Assembly (NCBI RefSeq): GCF_001025215.1
Contig: NZ_AP012330.1
Location: 558,001 to 622,000, forward strand
Direction: 5' to 3'
DNA from: Bifidobacterium pseudocatenulatum DSM 20438 = JCM 1200 = LMG 10505
GTDB taxonomy: Bacteria > Actinomycetota > Actinomycetes > Actinomycetales > Bifidobacteriaceae
Length of the DNA: 64,000 nucleotides
The notes below the pieces were generated by a model. It was not told the origin of the DNA. It worked only from the letters and a program-made list of their open reading frames with translations, and did not search any database. This document shows, in pieces, positions 36,072 through 47,639 of the stretch (position 1 is its first letter; each line of letters opens with the position of its first letter). A program made the position numbers and the translations under genes.

Positions 36072-37160
36072 TTGGCAGACGAGCAGTTCCCCGCGGCAGT
36101 TACCGCACTTGAGGAATATCATAATATCGAACAGCAGATGGCCGAGCCGGAAGTCGCGTCGGATCCGGATAAGATGCGTAAGCTGGGACGTCGTCACGCC
36201 GAGTTGGGCGTTATCGTTTCCGCATACACCGCATACAAGCAGGTGAAAGACGATCTGGAGGCAGCCAAGGAAATGGCTTCCGAAGATCCGGATTTCGCGG
36301 AAGAAGCGAAACGTTTGGAGAGCGAGCTTCCGGCAGTTGAGGAGAAACTGCGCACCGCGTTGATTCCGCGCGATCCCGATGATGCGCGCGATACGATCAT
36401 GGAAATCAAGGCGGGCACCGGCGGCGAGGAAGCCGCGTTGTTCGCCGGCGATCTGCTACGCATGTACATGCGATATGCGGAAAAGCGCGGTTGGACCGTC
36501 ACCCTGCAAAGCGAAAACACCACCGAACTGGGCGGCGTCAAAGACGTGCAGCTCGCCATCCGAGCCAAGGGCACTCCCGCTCCGGAAGACGGCGTATGGG
36601 CATCCCTCAAATACGAGGGTGGCGTGCATCGCGTGCAGCGTATCCCCGTCACCGAATCACAGGGCCGTATTCAGACGTCCGCAGCGGGCGTCATTGTATT
36701 CCCGGAAGCCGATGAAGATGACGATGAGATCGAAATCGATCAGAAAGATCTGAAAATCGACATCTTCATGAGCTCTGGCCCGGGCGGCCAGTCCGTGAAT
36801 ACCACATATTCCGCAGTTCGTATGACCCACATTCCGACTGGCATCGTGGTGAGCATGCAGGATGAGAAGAGCCAGATCCAGAATCGTGCGGCCGCACTGC
36901 GCGTGTTGAAGAGCCGCCTGCTCGCCATGAAGCACGAGGAGGAAGCCGCACAGGCCGCAGACATGCGTCACTCCCAGGTGCGTTCGCTGGATCGTTCCGA
37001 ACGAATCCGCACCTACAATTTCCCGGAGAACCGTATCGTCGATCATCGCACGAACTACAAGGCGTACAACCTTGACGCCGTGCTTGACGGCGATCTGCAG
37101 GCTGTGATCGACAGCGACATTCAGGCTGACGAAGCCGATCGCTTGGCCCATCAGAAGTAA
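36072..37160 (+). CDS. prfA: Peptide chain release factor 1
   Basis: RF1 (362 residues) ends translation at UAA and UAG. The GGQ peptide-release motif is in [16 protein letters not shown] near residue 237, and the anticodon-mimic loop is [10 protein letters not shown] (PxT type, which marks RF1). The start appears to be TTG 36072 with AAAAGG seven bases upstream; no ATG fits. It is followed after 9 bases by prmC, which modifies this GGQ, as in most bacteria. Confidence 0.96.
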   Translation: MADEQFPAAVTALEEYHNIEQQMAEPEVASDPDKMRKLGRRHAELGVIVSAYTAYKQVKDDLEAAKEMASEDPDFAEEAKRLESELPAVEEKLRTALIPRDPDDARDTIMEIKAGTGGEEAALFAGDLLRMYMRYAEKRGWTVTLQSENTTELGGVKDVQLAIRAKGTPAPEDGVWASLKYEGGVHRVQRIPVTESQGRIQTSAAGVIVFPEADEDDDEIEIDQKDLKIDIFMSSGPGGQSVNTTYSAVRMTHIPTGIVVSMQDEKSQIQNRAAALRVLKSRLLAMKHEEEAAQAADMRHSQVRSLDRSERIRTYNFPENRIVDHRTNYKAYNLDAVLDGDLQAVIDSDIQADEADRLAHQK

Positions 37161-37169
37161 AGGCGGCCG

Positions 37170-38093
37170 ATGGCTACCGTATTCGAACTCGTGCGATCCG
37201 CTTCGGCCATGTTGCGTGCGTCCGGTGTTGACACTCCGGAGCACGATGCCAAATTATTGGCCGCCGAAGTATTCGGCGTCGACCTGCAGACCGTCGACAA
37301 GGCCATGCTGATGGGAAGCGAAACATCCGAACTGGCGAAGCAAGGCGCGAAGCAGAGCGGTGAAGACGCTGCGTTGAAGCGATTCCACACCATGGTGGAT
37401 CGCAGGTCCAAGCGTGAACCGCTGCAACATATCACCGGCCACGCGCCCTTCCGCTACCTCGATCTGAAGGTTGGTCCGGGCGTGTTCATTCCGCGTCAGG
37501 AAACCGAACTCGTGGTGCAGGAAGGTGTCGACTGGATCACCAAGCACGGCATGTATTCGGCGAAAGTGGTCGATCTGTGCGCGGGAAGCGGCGCAATCGG
37601 CCTGTCATTCGTGACGGAAGTGCCCGGCAGCGAGGTGTGGGCGGTCGAAAAAAGCGAGCAAACCGCGCAATGGACCCGCGTCAATCTCAACGAAACCGCA
37701 AAAAAGTACCCCAGCATCGCCAGCAACTATCATCTGGAAATCGCTGATGCCACGCAAACGCCGACGCTGAACCAGCTGGACGGCACGATCGATATCGTGC
37801 TCACCAATCCTCCGTATGTGCCTCTTGCGGATATTCCGCAGCAACCGGAAGTACGCGACTACGATCCCGATCTTGCGCTATACGGCGGTTCCGCAGATGG
37901 CACGCTTATTCCGGAACGCATTATCGCCCGTGCCGCAAAACTGCTGAAAAACGGCGGTTTGCTGGTAATGGAACACGATATTACGCAAGGTGAACGATTG
38001 TCTGCATTCGCGCTGTCATATGGATTCAGCAATGTGATGGTGCATAACGATTACACAGGTCGCCCGCGATACATGACCGCGAAAAAGCAGTGA
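37170..38093 (+). CDS. prmC: Release factor glutamine N5-methyltransferase
   Basis: The 307-residue SAM-dependent enzyme methylates the Gln of the GGQ motif in RF1 and RF2. The N-terminal helical substrate domain spans about 1-95. The Rossmann domain carries VVDLCAGSGAIGLSF and the catalytic TNPPYVPL. The linker HAPFRYLDLKVGPGVFIPRQETE is typical of HemK/PrmC. It is coupled to prfA. In many actinobacteria a Sua5 gene follows directly; here the branched-chain amino acid operon intervenes. Confidence 0.95.
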   Translation: MATVFELVRSASAMLRASGVDTPEHDAKLLAAEVFGVDLQTVDKAMLMGSETSELAKQGAKQSGEDAALKRFHTMVDRRSKREPLQHITGHAPFRYLDLKVGPGVFIPRQETELVVQEGVDWITKHGMYSAKVVDLCAGSGAIGLSFVTEVPGSEVWAVEKSEQTAQWTRVNLNETAKKYPSIASNYHLEIADATQTPTLNQLDGTIDIVLTNPPYVPLADIPQQPEVRDYDPDLALYGGSADGTLIPERIIARAAKLLKNGGLLVMEHDITQGERLSAFALSYGFSNVMVHNDYTGRPRYMTAKKQ

Positions 38094-38271
38094 TGCAACG
38101 CGTCTCAGAATAAGAGATTTTTCCAGGGGAACGTGGTTTTTCTGTTGCAATAGAGTTCCAGTTGGAAGTCCGACCATTGCATTAGACCAGTTCAGCGGTA
38201 AGCATACCGGTTGCGGAAGCATCCACAAGATGAGGCGTCCGGTTGCGCTGACAGGAAGAGAAGGAACGGCA

Positions 38272-39468
38272 GTGAAAATCAAGAATGCCGAAAAACTGGC
38301 CGCACTCTGTCTTGCGGCGGTTATGGGAGTGAGTGTTACAGCCTGTTCGGGCGGCAACATGTACGCCACCAGTAATGAGAGCGCCACCATCGCGGATAAC
38401 GATGTGATCACCATCGGCTCGGTCACCACCAATTCCGGTGCAGCCGCAGCCTATGGCGAAGCCGAAGTGAACGGGTTCAAACTGGCGGTCAAGGAAATCA
38501 ACGCCGATGGGGGAATCTTCGGCAAACAGATCAAACTGGAATCCATGGACGACAAGGGTGATGTGATCGAGGCGTCCAACGCCTTTAACCGTCTGGCCGG
38601 CGACAAGAACGTGATCGCCGTGCTCGGACCGACCATTTCGTCAACCTCCGGTGCCGTCGCGCCGCTCGCCGACCAGAACCAGATGCCGACCATCGCTCCG
38701 GCCGCAACCGCCGATTCCGTGGAAACGGGCGGATACCTGTTCCGCACCTGCTTCAAGGACTCCTACCAGGGCGAGATCGCCGCCAAGTATGCGGCCGAAA
38801 CATTGAAGGTCAAGAAAGTGGCCGTGCTGTATGGCACGGGCGATCCGTATTCGTCTGGTGTGGGCAAGGCTTTTGTTGCGGCGGCGAAGAAGAACGGACT
38901 CGACGTGGTGGCGGAAGAGAATTCCTCTAGCGCCGACGATACCGAATACTCGTCGCAGCTGCAGAAAATCGAAGCTTCTGGTGCGGAATTCCTATATGCG
39001 CCGTACTACTATTCCACGGTTGGCCCGTACATTGTGCCACAGGCGCGAGCGGTCGGCTATGAGGGCTACATCATGGGCCCCGACGGCTACGACGGCCTCA
39101 AAACCACGGGAAACAAAGCGAACTACAACAAGGTGCTGTACACCACGCATTATTCGCCGGATGACAAGTCCAACACGAAGGTGCAGCAGTTCATCACCTC
39201 ATACAAGAAGGCCAATAACGGCGAATCGCCGAACACCTTCACCGCGCTCGGTTACGATTCCGTCTACATGTTCAAGCGGGCCATCGAACAAGCCGGTGAA
39301 AACGCCACTCGTGCCGATATTCGCAACGCCATCGCAGGTATGAGCTTCTCCGGCGTGACCGGCGCATTCACGCTCGACAAGCATGGTTCTCCGAAGAAAT
39401 CGGTGATTGTGCTGGAAATGAGCGACGGCGAACCGACATACAAAGACACCATCCAGCCGGCGAAATAG
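38272..39468 (+). CDS. livJ: Branched-chain amino acid ABC transporter, substrate-binding lipoprotein
   Basis: The 398-residue LivJ/LivK-type lipoprotein binds Leu, Ile or Val outside the membrane. The start is GTG 38272 (AGAAGGAAC upstream), giving a signal peptide that ends in the lipobox VSVTAC with lipidated Cys25. The mature domain has TIGSVTTNSGAAAAYG, VIAVLGPTISSTSGAVAPLA and PNTFTALGYDSVYMFKRAIE, as expected. It is the first gene of a five-gene operon. The precise amino acid bound cannot be read. Confidence 0.92.
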   Translation: MKIKNAEKLAALCLAAVMGVSVTACSGGNMYATSNESATIADNDVITIGSVTTNSGAAAAYGEAEVNGFKLAVKEINADGGIFGKQIKLESMDDKGDVIEASNAFNRLAGDKNVIAVLGPTISSTSGAVAPLADQNQMPTIAPAATADSVETGGYLFRTCFKDSYQGEIAAKYAAETLKVKKVAVLYGTGDPYSSGVGKAFVAAAKKNGLDVVAEENSSSADDTEYSSQLQKIEASGAEFLYAPYYYSTVGPYIVPQARAVGYEGYIMGPDGYDGLKTTGNKANYNKVLYTTHYSPDDKSNTKVQQFITSYKKANNGESPNTFTALGYDSVYMFKRAIEQAGENATRADIRNAIAGMSFSGVTGAFTLDKHGSPKKSVIVLEMSDGEPTYKDTIQPAK

Positions 39469-39534
39469 CGAAAAAACGCGAGGAATCAAGAAAAACAAGA
39501 CTTCAACTGACGAAACAACAAGAAAGGAGGGATG

Positions 39535-40461
39535 ATGAGCGATTCGGTCATTATGTTCATCGGTCAGATCTTCAACGGTCTGAAAATCGGCAGCGTGTAT
39601 TCGCTTGTGGCCCTCGGCTACACCATGGTGTACGGCATCATCCGACTGATCAATTTCGCGCACGGCGACTTCATCATGGTCGGCTCCTACGCGCTGATGC
39701 TTACCATTCCGTTCATTATCGCCTGCGGTCTGCCCGCATGGTTCGCCGTGATTCCGGCGGTGCTTGTGTGCGTGGCGGTGGGTATTATCGTGGAAAGGGC
39801 CGCGTACAAGCCGGTGCGTGAAAAAGGCAATAATATGACGGCGCTGATCACTGCGATCGCCATGAGCCTGCTGCTTGAAAACGGCTCCCAGGCGCTGTTC
39901 GGCGCTGATTATCAGACCGTGCCAACCATCGTTGAAATTCCAACGCTGGTGCTTGGCAAACTCAAAATCGACGGAGCGACCATCATAACGGTGCTGCTCG
40001 GCATCGCCATCATGGTCGCGTTGCAGCTGTTCGTCTCCCTCACCAAGCAGGGCAAGGCCATGCGTGCGGTGTCCGAAGACAAGGAAGCGTCGATTCTGAT
40101 GGGCATCAACGTGAACTCCACCATCACGTTGACCTTCGCCATCGGCTCCGGCCTGGCTGCGGTGGCGGCGCTTATGTACTGCATTTCCTACCCGCAGGTC
40201 TCTCCGATGATGGGTGCCATGCTGGGCTTGAAAGCGTTCGTCGCCGCGGTGCTTGGCGGCATCGGTTCCATTCCGGGCGCTATGGTCGGTGGCTTGCTGA
40301 TCGGCGTGGCCGAGAGTCTTACCAAGGCGTATATCGGTACGATTACGGCCGGTGTGATCACGTCGGCGTTCTCCGACGCCATTGTGTTCGGCATTCTCAT
40401 CATCGTGCTGCTGGTCAAGCCGTCCGGTCTGATGGGCGAGCCGGAAAGCGAGAAGGTGTGA
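39535..40461 (+). CDS. livH: Branched-chain amino acid ABC permease LivH
   Basis: The 308-residue inner-membrane permease has about eight hydrophobic helices. The N-terminal block IFNGLKIGSVYSLVALGYTM, with VYGIIRLINFAHGDF, is the family hallmark, and the ATPase-contact loop is TKQGKAMRAVSEDKEASILMG. AGAAAGGAGG lies right before two ATGs (39532 and 39535); the second has the better spacing. It is the second gene of the liv operon. Confidence 0.94.
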   Translation: MSDSVIMFIGQIFNGLKIGSVYSLVALGYTMVYGIIRLINFAHGDFIMVGSYALMLTIPFIIACGLPAWFAVIPAVLVCVAVGIIVERAAYKPVREKGNNMTALITAIAMSLLLENGSQALFGADYQTVPTIVEIPTLVLGKLKIDGATIITVLLGIAIMVALQLFVSLTKQGKAMRAVSEDKEASILMGINVNSTITLTFAIGSGLAAVAALMYCISYPQVSPMMGAMLGLKAFVAAVLGGIGSIPGAMVGGLLIGVAESLTKAYIGTITAGVITSAFSDAIVFGILIIVLLVKPSGLMGEPESEKV

Positions 40462-40463
40462 TT

Positions 40464-41591
40464 ATGAAGAAATCAATGCTTTCCACGAAGCAATCGTATG
40501 CATTGTGTGCCATTGGCGTGCTTGTGCTGTTCGGCATTCTTGTTGCGGTATGTGAAACGGGCGCTATTTCCCTGTATGTCAAGGGTATTCTCATGACTTG
40601 CTGCATTGCGGTGATCATGACCACGTCGTTGAATCTGACGATCGGTGTGCTCGGACAGCTTACGCTCGGCTGCTGCGGTTTCGAGGCGATCGGCGCATAT
40701 TCCGCCGCGTTGATGAGCAAGCTGCTGGTTGCCAACGGCGTTCAGATGGATGATACGGTGCGTTTCCTGCTGGTCACGTTCGTCGGCGGTGTGGTGGCAT
40801 GTGTGTTCGGTGTGCTTGTCGGCATTCCGGCATTGCGTTTGCACGGCGATTATCTTGCGATTATCACGCTTGGTTTCGGTGAGATCATTCGTGTGATCAT
40901 CCAGAATCTGAAAGTGGCCGGCGGCAAGGGACTTGCGGACGGCCAGCAGGGGCAGGCACTGATCGGCATCGACCGTCTCGCCAATCTGTATGTGGTGTTC
41001 TGTATCACCGTCGTGACCGTGGTGCTGTTGTTCATGTTCGCGCGTTCCCGTTATGGTCGTGCGGTCAAGGCGATTCGTGATGATGAGATCGCGGCTGGCG
41101 CTTCCGGCATCAACATCACCTATATGAAAGTGCTCGTTTTTGCGATTTCCGCGTTCTTCGCGGGTATTGCGGGTGGTATTTTCGCGCAATATATCGGTGC
41201 GCTCACGCCAAGCATGGCCGGTTGGCTGCAGTCGATCAATTACGTGATCATGGTGGTGTTCGGCGGTATGGGTTCGCTGACGGGTTCCATTGTCGCCGCG
41301 GTTGGTCTGACGATTTTGCCGGAATTGCTGCGTGCGTTCTCCGCATACCGCATGCTCGTGTATTCGGTGGTGCTGGTGATCATCATGGTGTTCCGTCCGC
41401 AGGGATTGTTCGGCAATTGGGAGTTCTCGCTGCCGAAATTCGTCAACACGTGGTTCTATCCGGTACGCGTGAAGATGCACGGCAAATCGGGTGCGTCTCA
41501 ATCGGCATCTAAGAAAACCAAGGAAACCGGCGAGACTACCGCATCTAGCGAAATCAACACATCCAGCGAAGACAAGGAGGTGCAGGCATGA
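40464..41591 (+). CDS. livM: Branched-chain amino acid ABC permease LivM
   Basis: The 375-residue permease partners LivH. The family motifs LTIGVLGQLTLGCCGFEAIGA and GRAVKAIRDDEIAAGASGIN are clear. A hydrophilic C-terminal tail of about 35 residues, Ser/Thr/Glu/Lys-rich and low complexity, follows the last helix and is unusual. The start overlaps the livH end closely, and the stop overlaps livG by four bases (ATGA), so expression is coupled. Confidence 0.94.
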   Translation: MKKSMLSTKQSYALCAIGVLVLFGILVAVCETGAISLYVKGILMTCCIAVIMTTSLNLTIGVLGQLTLGCCGFEAIGAYSAALMSKLLVANGVQMDDTVRFLLVTFVGGVVACVFGVLVGIPALRLHGDYLAIITLGFGEIIRVIIQNLKVAGGKGLADGQQGQALIGIDRLANLYVVFCITVVTVVLLFMFARSRYGRAVKAIRDDEIAAGASGINITYMKVLVFAISAFFAGIAGGIFAQYIGALTPSMAGWLQSINYVIMVVFGGMGSLTGSIVAAVGLTILPELLRAFSAYRMLVYSVVLVIIMVFRPQGLFGNWEFSLPKFVNTWFYPVRVKMHGKSGASQSASKKTKETGETTASSEINTSSEDKEVQA

Positions 41592-42409
41592 GCGAGCCGA
41601 TTCTGAAGGCCGAGCATCTCGGCATCACCTTCGGAGGCCTCAAAGCCGTATCCGACTTCAACATGACCATCAATGCGGGCGAGCTTGTCGGTCTGATCGG
41701 GCCGAACGGCGCAGGCAAGACCACTGTGTTCAACCTGCTGACCGGCGTTTACCAGCCCACGGAAGGTGAGTTCTTCCTCGACGGCAAACGCATGAACGGC
41801 AAGAAAACGTATCAGGTCGTGCGTGCGGGAATCGCAAGAACCTTCCAAAACATTCGACTGTTCGATCAAATGACGGTCGAAGAGAACGTGCTTGTGGCGT
41901 TCAACGAATCCTTCACCTACCGGCTGGGCGGTGCGATCTTCCGCACGCCGACCTTCTGGAAGCAGGAACGCGACATGCATGCCAAAGCCATAGACCTGCT
42001 GCGTATTTTCGGACTGGAAGGATTGGCCGAAACCGAAGCCGCGAATCTGCCGTATGGAGCGCAACGTAAGCTGGAAATCGCACGAGCGTTGGCGACCGGC
42101 ATGAAACTGCTGTTGCTTGACGAGCCTGCGGCAGGCATGAATCCTACGGAAACCGAGGATCTGCTGAACTGCATCAACACGATCCGCGACCGTTTCGGCA
42201 TCGCCATTCTGCTGATCGAACATGATATGAGCCTGGTGATGAACGTGTGCCAGCGTATTCAAGTGCTTGATTACGGGCGTACCATCGCCTCCGGAACGCC
42301 AGAGGAAATCGCCAACAATCCGCAGGTCATCTCCGCATATCTTGGTACGGACGATGCTGAAAACAATGCCGTCGAAACGTCTGAAACGACCGAAAGGAAG
42401 GACGCCTGA
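41588..42409 (+). CDS. livG: Branched-chain amino acid ABC ATPase LivG
   Basis: The 273-residue ATPase powers the transporter. The Walker A is GPNGAGKTT near residue 38, the signature is LPYGAQRKLEIARAL, and Walker B is LLLLDEPAAGMNP. The extended LivG loop MTVEENVLVAFNESFTYRLG is present. A Thr/Glu/Ala-rich tail of about 20 residues ends the protein. It overlaps livM and livF by a few bases each. Confidence 0.95.
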   Translation: MSEPILKAEHLGITFGGLKAVSDFNMTINAGELVGLIGPNGAGKTTVFNLLTGVYQPTEGEFFLDGKRMNGKKTYQVVRAGIARTFQNIRLFDQMTVEENVLVAFNESFTYRLGGAIFRTPTFWKQERDMHAKAIDLLRIFGLEGLAETEAANLPYGAQRKLEIARALATGMKLLLLDEPAAGMNPTETEDLLNCINTIRDRFGIAILLIEHDMSLVMNVCQRIQVLDYGRTIASGTPEEIANNPQVISAYLGTDDAENNAVETSETTERKDA

Positions 42410-43113
42410 TGCTGCAGATCAAGAATCTTTCCGTTTCCTACGGTGCCATCGAAGCGGTCAAAAACATCAGTCTGACGGTGAACGACGGCGAGATCGTGTC
42501 GCTGATCGGTGCGAACGGTGCTGGCAAAACCACGACATTGCATACCATCACAGGTCTTACTCCGGCGGTTTCCGGCGAGGTGCTGTTCAACGGCGTGGAC
42601 CTGCTGAAAACGCCGAACAATAAGATCATGACCCTCGGCATGGCGCATATTCCCGAAGGACGCCACGTGTTCACGCGCATGAGCGTGCAGGAAAACCTTG
42701 AAATGGGCGCGTTCAGTCTCAAAGACCGGTCTCACATGGCGGACGATCTTGCCATGGTGTTCGACATGTTCCCACGCCTGAAGGAACGCCGCAACCAGAA
42801 GGCGGGCACGCTTTCCGGAGGCGAACAGCAGATGCTGGCAATGGGCCGCGCCCTGATGAGCCACCCGAACACGATTCTTATGGACGAGCCGTCGATGGGT
42901 CTGTCTCCGAAACTCGTCAAAGAGATCTTCGCCATTATTCGCAAGCTGCATGATCAGGGCATTACCGTACTGCTGGTCGAACAGAACGCGAATATGGCCC
43001 TGTCGATCGCCGATCGTGCGTATGTGCTCGAAACCGGGCGCATCACCATGGAAGGCGACGCCAAGGAGCTGATGGACAACGAGCAGGTGCGCAAGGCGTA
43101 TCTGGGCGCATAA
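42409..43113 (+). CDS. livF: Branched-chain amino acid ABC ATPase LivF
   Basis: The 234-residue second ATPase of the liv complex has Walker A GANGAGKTT, the signature LSGGEQQMLAMGRAL, and Walker B TILMDEPSMGLSP. It starts one base before the livG stop ends. It is the last gene of the operon; 71 bases separate it from the Sua5 gene, with no obvious strong hairpin. Confidence 0.95.
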   Translation: MLQIKNLSVSYGAIEAVKNISLTVNDGEIVSLIGANGAGKTTTLHTITGLTPAVSGEVLFNGVDLLKTPNNKIMTLGMAHIPEGRHVFTRMSVQENLEMGAFSLKDRSHMADDLAMVFDMFPRLKERRNQKAGTLSGGEQQMLAMGRALMSHPNTILMDEPSMGLSPKLVKEIFAIIRKLHDQGITVLLVEQNANMALSIADRAYVLETGRITMEGDAKELMDNEQVRKAYLGA

Positions 43114-43184
43114 GGTCAGTTTCAACGCAGTTGAAGAATCCTGCCTTACAATGGTGGGGTCAGCAAGCCGAAAAGGGAGGTGTC

Positions 43185-43847
43185 ATGAGCGAGATTCGCA
43201 CTATTTCAGACGAATCCCTTGCCCAGGCTGTCGAAATCGTACGTGACGGCGGATTGATTGTGATTCCTACGGACACGGTCTACGGCGTTGCGTGCGATCC
43301 GCGCAACATTGAGGCGATCCGCAAGGTGTTCGCGGCGAAGCAACGCCCGAAATACAAGTCGTTGCAAGTGCTATTGCCGTCTATTGAAAGCATGGAGAAG
43401 CTGCATTTGGATCTGCCGGTGCCGCTGAACCGCCTGTCCGCCATGTTCATGCCGGGCGCGTTCTCTCCGATCGCCGTGGCCGATGACGATTGCACGCTCG
43501 CCACGGTACGTACCGATCCCGCCACCGGCAAGGTCACGCAGGGCGTGCGCATTCCGAATTCCACGGCCGCCTTGCGTGTGCTGCGCGCTACCGGACCGTT
43601 GGCCGCCACCAGTGCCAACCGTTCCGGCGATGAAAGCGCGCAAACCGTTGACGAGGCCGTGCAGGCGCTTGGCGATGCGGTTGATTTGTATTTGGACGGG
43701 GGAGCGACTCCCGGTCATGTGGCTTCCACGGTTGTGGCGGCTGACCCTCATGGGCGTGATGGCATTGCGATTCTTCGAGAGGGAGTGATTCACGAGCCGG
43801 TTATCCGAAAGGCCTTGACGTTGAATGGCGGTGCTTTGGGCGTATGA
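43185..43847 (+). CDS. L-threonylcarbamoyladenylate synthase (Sua5/YciO/YrdC)
   Basis: The 220-residue enzyme makes threonylcarbamoyl-AMP from Thr, bicarbonate and ATP for the t6A37 modification of ANN-decoding tRNAs. The YrdC fold is seen in GGLIVIPTDTVYGVACDPRN, RKVFAAKQRPKYKSLQVLL and GPLAATSANRSGDES. It lacks the extra C-terminal Sua5 domain, so it is TsaC-size. ATG 43185 has GGGAGGTG upstream. The stop overlaps the next start (ATGA), so it is coupled to the glycosyl-phosphate transferase. Confidence 0.92.
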   Translation: MSEIRTISDESLAQAVEIVRDGGLIVIPTDTVYGVACDPRNIEAIRKVFAAKQRPKYKSLQVLLPSIESMEKLHLDLPVPLNRLSAMFMPGAFSPIAVADDDCTLATVRTDPATGKVTQGVRIPNSTAALRVLRATGPLAATSANRSGDESAQTVDEAVQALGDAVDLYLDGGATPGHVASTVVAADPHGRDGIAILREGVIHEPVIRKALTLNGGALGV

Positions 43848-45004
43848 GAATCTATCTGTTCATTGCTGCGATTGCTGGCGGCGTCACCTATTTGATCACG
43901 CCGTTGATTCGCCATATCGCCATTGAGATCGGCGCCGTCGGCGAAGTGCGTGCGCGAGACGTGCATACCATTCCGACACCGCGACTGGGTGGTTTGGGCA
44001 TGCTGATCGGTTTCACCGTGTCGATGCTGTTCGCATCCCGCATTCCGTTCATTCAAGGATTGTTCGCGCAATCGCAACAGGCGTGGGTGATTCTCGCCGG
44101 CGCCATTATGATCAGTCTGCTTGGCATGGCCGACGACTTGTGGGATCTTGATTGGATGCTCAAGCTTGCCGGTCAGCTGTTGATTTCCGTGTTCGTGGCA
44201 TGGGGCGGTCTGCAGATCATTTCGCTTCCGCTTGGCTCGTTGGTGACGGCGTCGCCGAGCCTGTCGATGGCCATCACCGCGTTTTTGATCGTCGCGTCCA
44301 TCAATGCGGTCAATTTCGTGGATGGGTTGGACGGTCTGTCGTCGGGCATTGTGGCGATCGGCGGCATCGCATTCGCCATTTATTCATACATCATCGCCCG
44401 CAACTCGCCTTCGTACGCTTCGATGGCGACATTGATCGACATTGCCATGGTCGGCATGTGCGTGGGCTTTTTGATGCACAACTGGCATCCGGCGAAGCTG
44501 TTCATGGGAGACTCCGGTTCCATGCTGCTCGGCTATTTGATCACGTGCGCGTCGATTGTGATGACGGGCCGCCTTGACCCGGCCAGTATTCATGCCAGCA
44601 TTTACTTGCCGGTGTTCATGCCGATTCTGCTGCCGATTCTGGTATTGTTCCTGCCGATTCTCGACATGTGTCTTGCGATTGTGCGCCGCTTGCGCAAGGG
44701 ACAGTCTCCGATGCATCCGGACCGCATGCACTTGCATCATCGCATGCTGCGCATCGGCCATTCCGTGCAGGGGGCTGTGCTGATTCTGTGGGGTTGGGCG
44801 GCACTGATCGCCTTCGGCTCGATTATGACGCTGTTTTTCAAGGCCCAATACGTGCTTGTTGGATTCCTGATTGCGGCCGTGGTGCTGACCGTCGCCACCA
44901 TGTATCCGTATGTGAAGCATAGGATTCCCGAGATGCTGGAGGAGGACGCTGCGGATGGCGGCAGACATGCGTCGGTGCGGTCGTCGAAGCGTCGGAAAAA
45001 CTGA
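43844..45004 (+). CDS. WecA-like undecaprenyl-phosphate sugar-1-phosphate transferase
   Basis: The 386-residue membrane enzyme of the MraY/WecA family transfers a sugar-1-phosphate (probably GlcNAc-1-P) to undecaprenyl phosphate to start cell-wall polymer synthesis. It has about ten or eleven helices. Active-site loops are NAVNFVDGLDGLSSG, HNWHPAKLFMGDSGSMLLG and the His-rich HPDRMHLHHRMLRIGHS, as in WecA/TagO. A basic tail of about 20 residues ends the protein. Sua5 plus this gene is a conserved actinobacterial pair near the atp operon, which is not within this window. Confidence 0.9.
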   Translation: MRIYLFIAAIAGGVTYLITPLIRHIAIEIGAVGEVRARDVHTIPTPRLGGLGMLIGFTVSMLFASRIPFIQGLFAQSQQAWVILAGAIMISLLGMADDLWDLDWMLKLAGQLLISVFVAWGGLQIISLPLGSLVTASPSLSMAITAFLIVASINAVNFVDGLDGLSSGIVAIGGIAFAIYSYIIARNSPSYASMATLIDIAMVGMCVGFLMHNWHPAKLFMGDSGSMLLGYLITCASIVMTGRLDPASIHASIYLPVFMPILLPILVLFLPILDMCLAIVRRLRKGQSPMHPDRMHLHHRMLRIGHSVQGAVLILWGWAALIAFGSIMTLFFKAQYVLVGFLIAAVVLTVATMYPYVKHRIPEMLEEDAADGGRHASVRSSKRRKN

Positions 45005-45081
45005 TTAAACGCTTTGCCTAGCGGTATCAGTTAACTTTCGTAACACCCTTGTTTGCCGCTTGTTCTGCCGTGTCGCGGTAA

Positions 45082-46653
<1,572 letters not shown>

Positions 46654-46682
46654 TTGCTGAATTCCAGTAATCAAAATCGGTA

Positions 46683-46725
46683 AAAGCCTCTTACTTCTCG
46701 GAAAAGACCGAAAGTAAGAGGCTTT
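46683..46725 (+). terminator. guaB terminator
   Basis: AAAGCCTCTTACT (46683-46695) and AGTAAGAGGCTTT (46713-46725) pair perfectly, with an inner extension. The remaining 200 bases before orn hold no other feature. Confidence 0.85.
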
Positions 46726-46925
46726 ACTCGTATCTGCAACGTGAATATTTATAACCGAACGTCGCCCTATCGCCAAGTAGCGGTATTGATTACGAAGCAA
46801 ATCGCGAAAAACAAACGTGACTTCCCAGTGCGTGGGCCTTCCAATCTCCCTACCTCGCGGTATCTTCGAATGTTCAGCTGAAGCGTGCCAAGCGGCACGC
46901 GCACACGCAAAGGAAACGAGGCAAG

Positions 46926-47576
46926 ATGGTTGACGCACATGACGGCGAAACGTATACAGCGAAAGATTCGCGACTGATTTGGATCGATTGCGAAATGACC
47001 GGCTTGGATATTTTCCACGATGAACTGTGCGAGATCTCCGTGGTACCGACGGACTTCGACCTCAACGTGCTTGACGAGGGTATTGATTTCGTGATCAAGC
47101 CGTCTAATGCGGCCGTTGCCAATATGAACGATTTCGTGCGTGCCATGCACACCCGTTCCGGACTCATCAACGAATGGGAGAACGGCCTGAGCGTCGAAGA
47201 GGCCGAACGGAAAGTCACCGAATACGTGGCCCGCTTCACCCCGGACGGCGTCAAGCCGCTGCTCGCAGGCAACTCCATCGGATCAGACAAAAAATTCCTC
47301 GACCGTTACATGCCGAATCTCATGGAACACCTGCACTACCGTGTAATCGACGTGAGCACGTTCAAAGAGCTTGCCCGCCGCTGGTATCCTGCCGTATACA
47401 ACAACCGGCCGCCGAAGAACGGCGGACATCGCGCGCTCGCCGACATCATCGAATCCCTGGACGAACTGCGCTACTACCGTAAGGCGTTCATGGCAGCGGC
47501 GCCCGGTCCTGACGCAGCCGAAGCCAAGGCGATCGCCGATCAGATCGTGGCAACCAGCATTTTGAACAACAACTGA
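46926..47576 (+). CDS. orn: Oligoribonuclease
   Basis: The 216-residue DnaQ-fold 3'-5' exonuclease degrades two- to five-base RNA fragments in the cytoplasm. DEDDh residues are seen in [12 protein letters not shown] (Exo I), [14 protein letters not shown] (Exo II) and [18 protein letters not shown] (Exo III). The C-terminus is about 20 residues longer than the E. coli protein. ATG 46926 has a GAGG motif upstream. It is followed after 63 bases by a HAD phosphatase. Confidence 0.96.
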   Translation: MVDAHDGETYTAKDSRLIWIDCEMTGLDIFHDELCEISVVPTDFDLNVLDEGIDFVIKPSNAAVANMNDFVRAMHTRSGLINEWENGLSVEEAERKVTEYVARFTPDGVKPLLAGNSIGSDKKFLDRYMPNLMEHLHYRVIDVSTFKELARRWYPAVYNNRPPKNGGHRALADIIESLDELRYYRKAFMAAAPGPDAAEAKAIADQIVATSILNNN

Positions 47577-47639
47577 TTCCGCATATCGCACAATCGTTGG
47601 AAAATCTGATATTCCAACGAAAACATGGAAAGGACTCCA

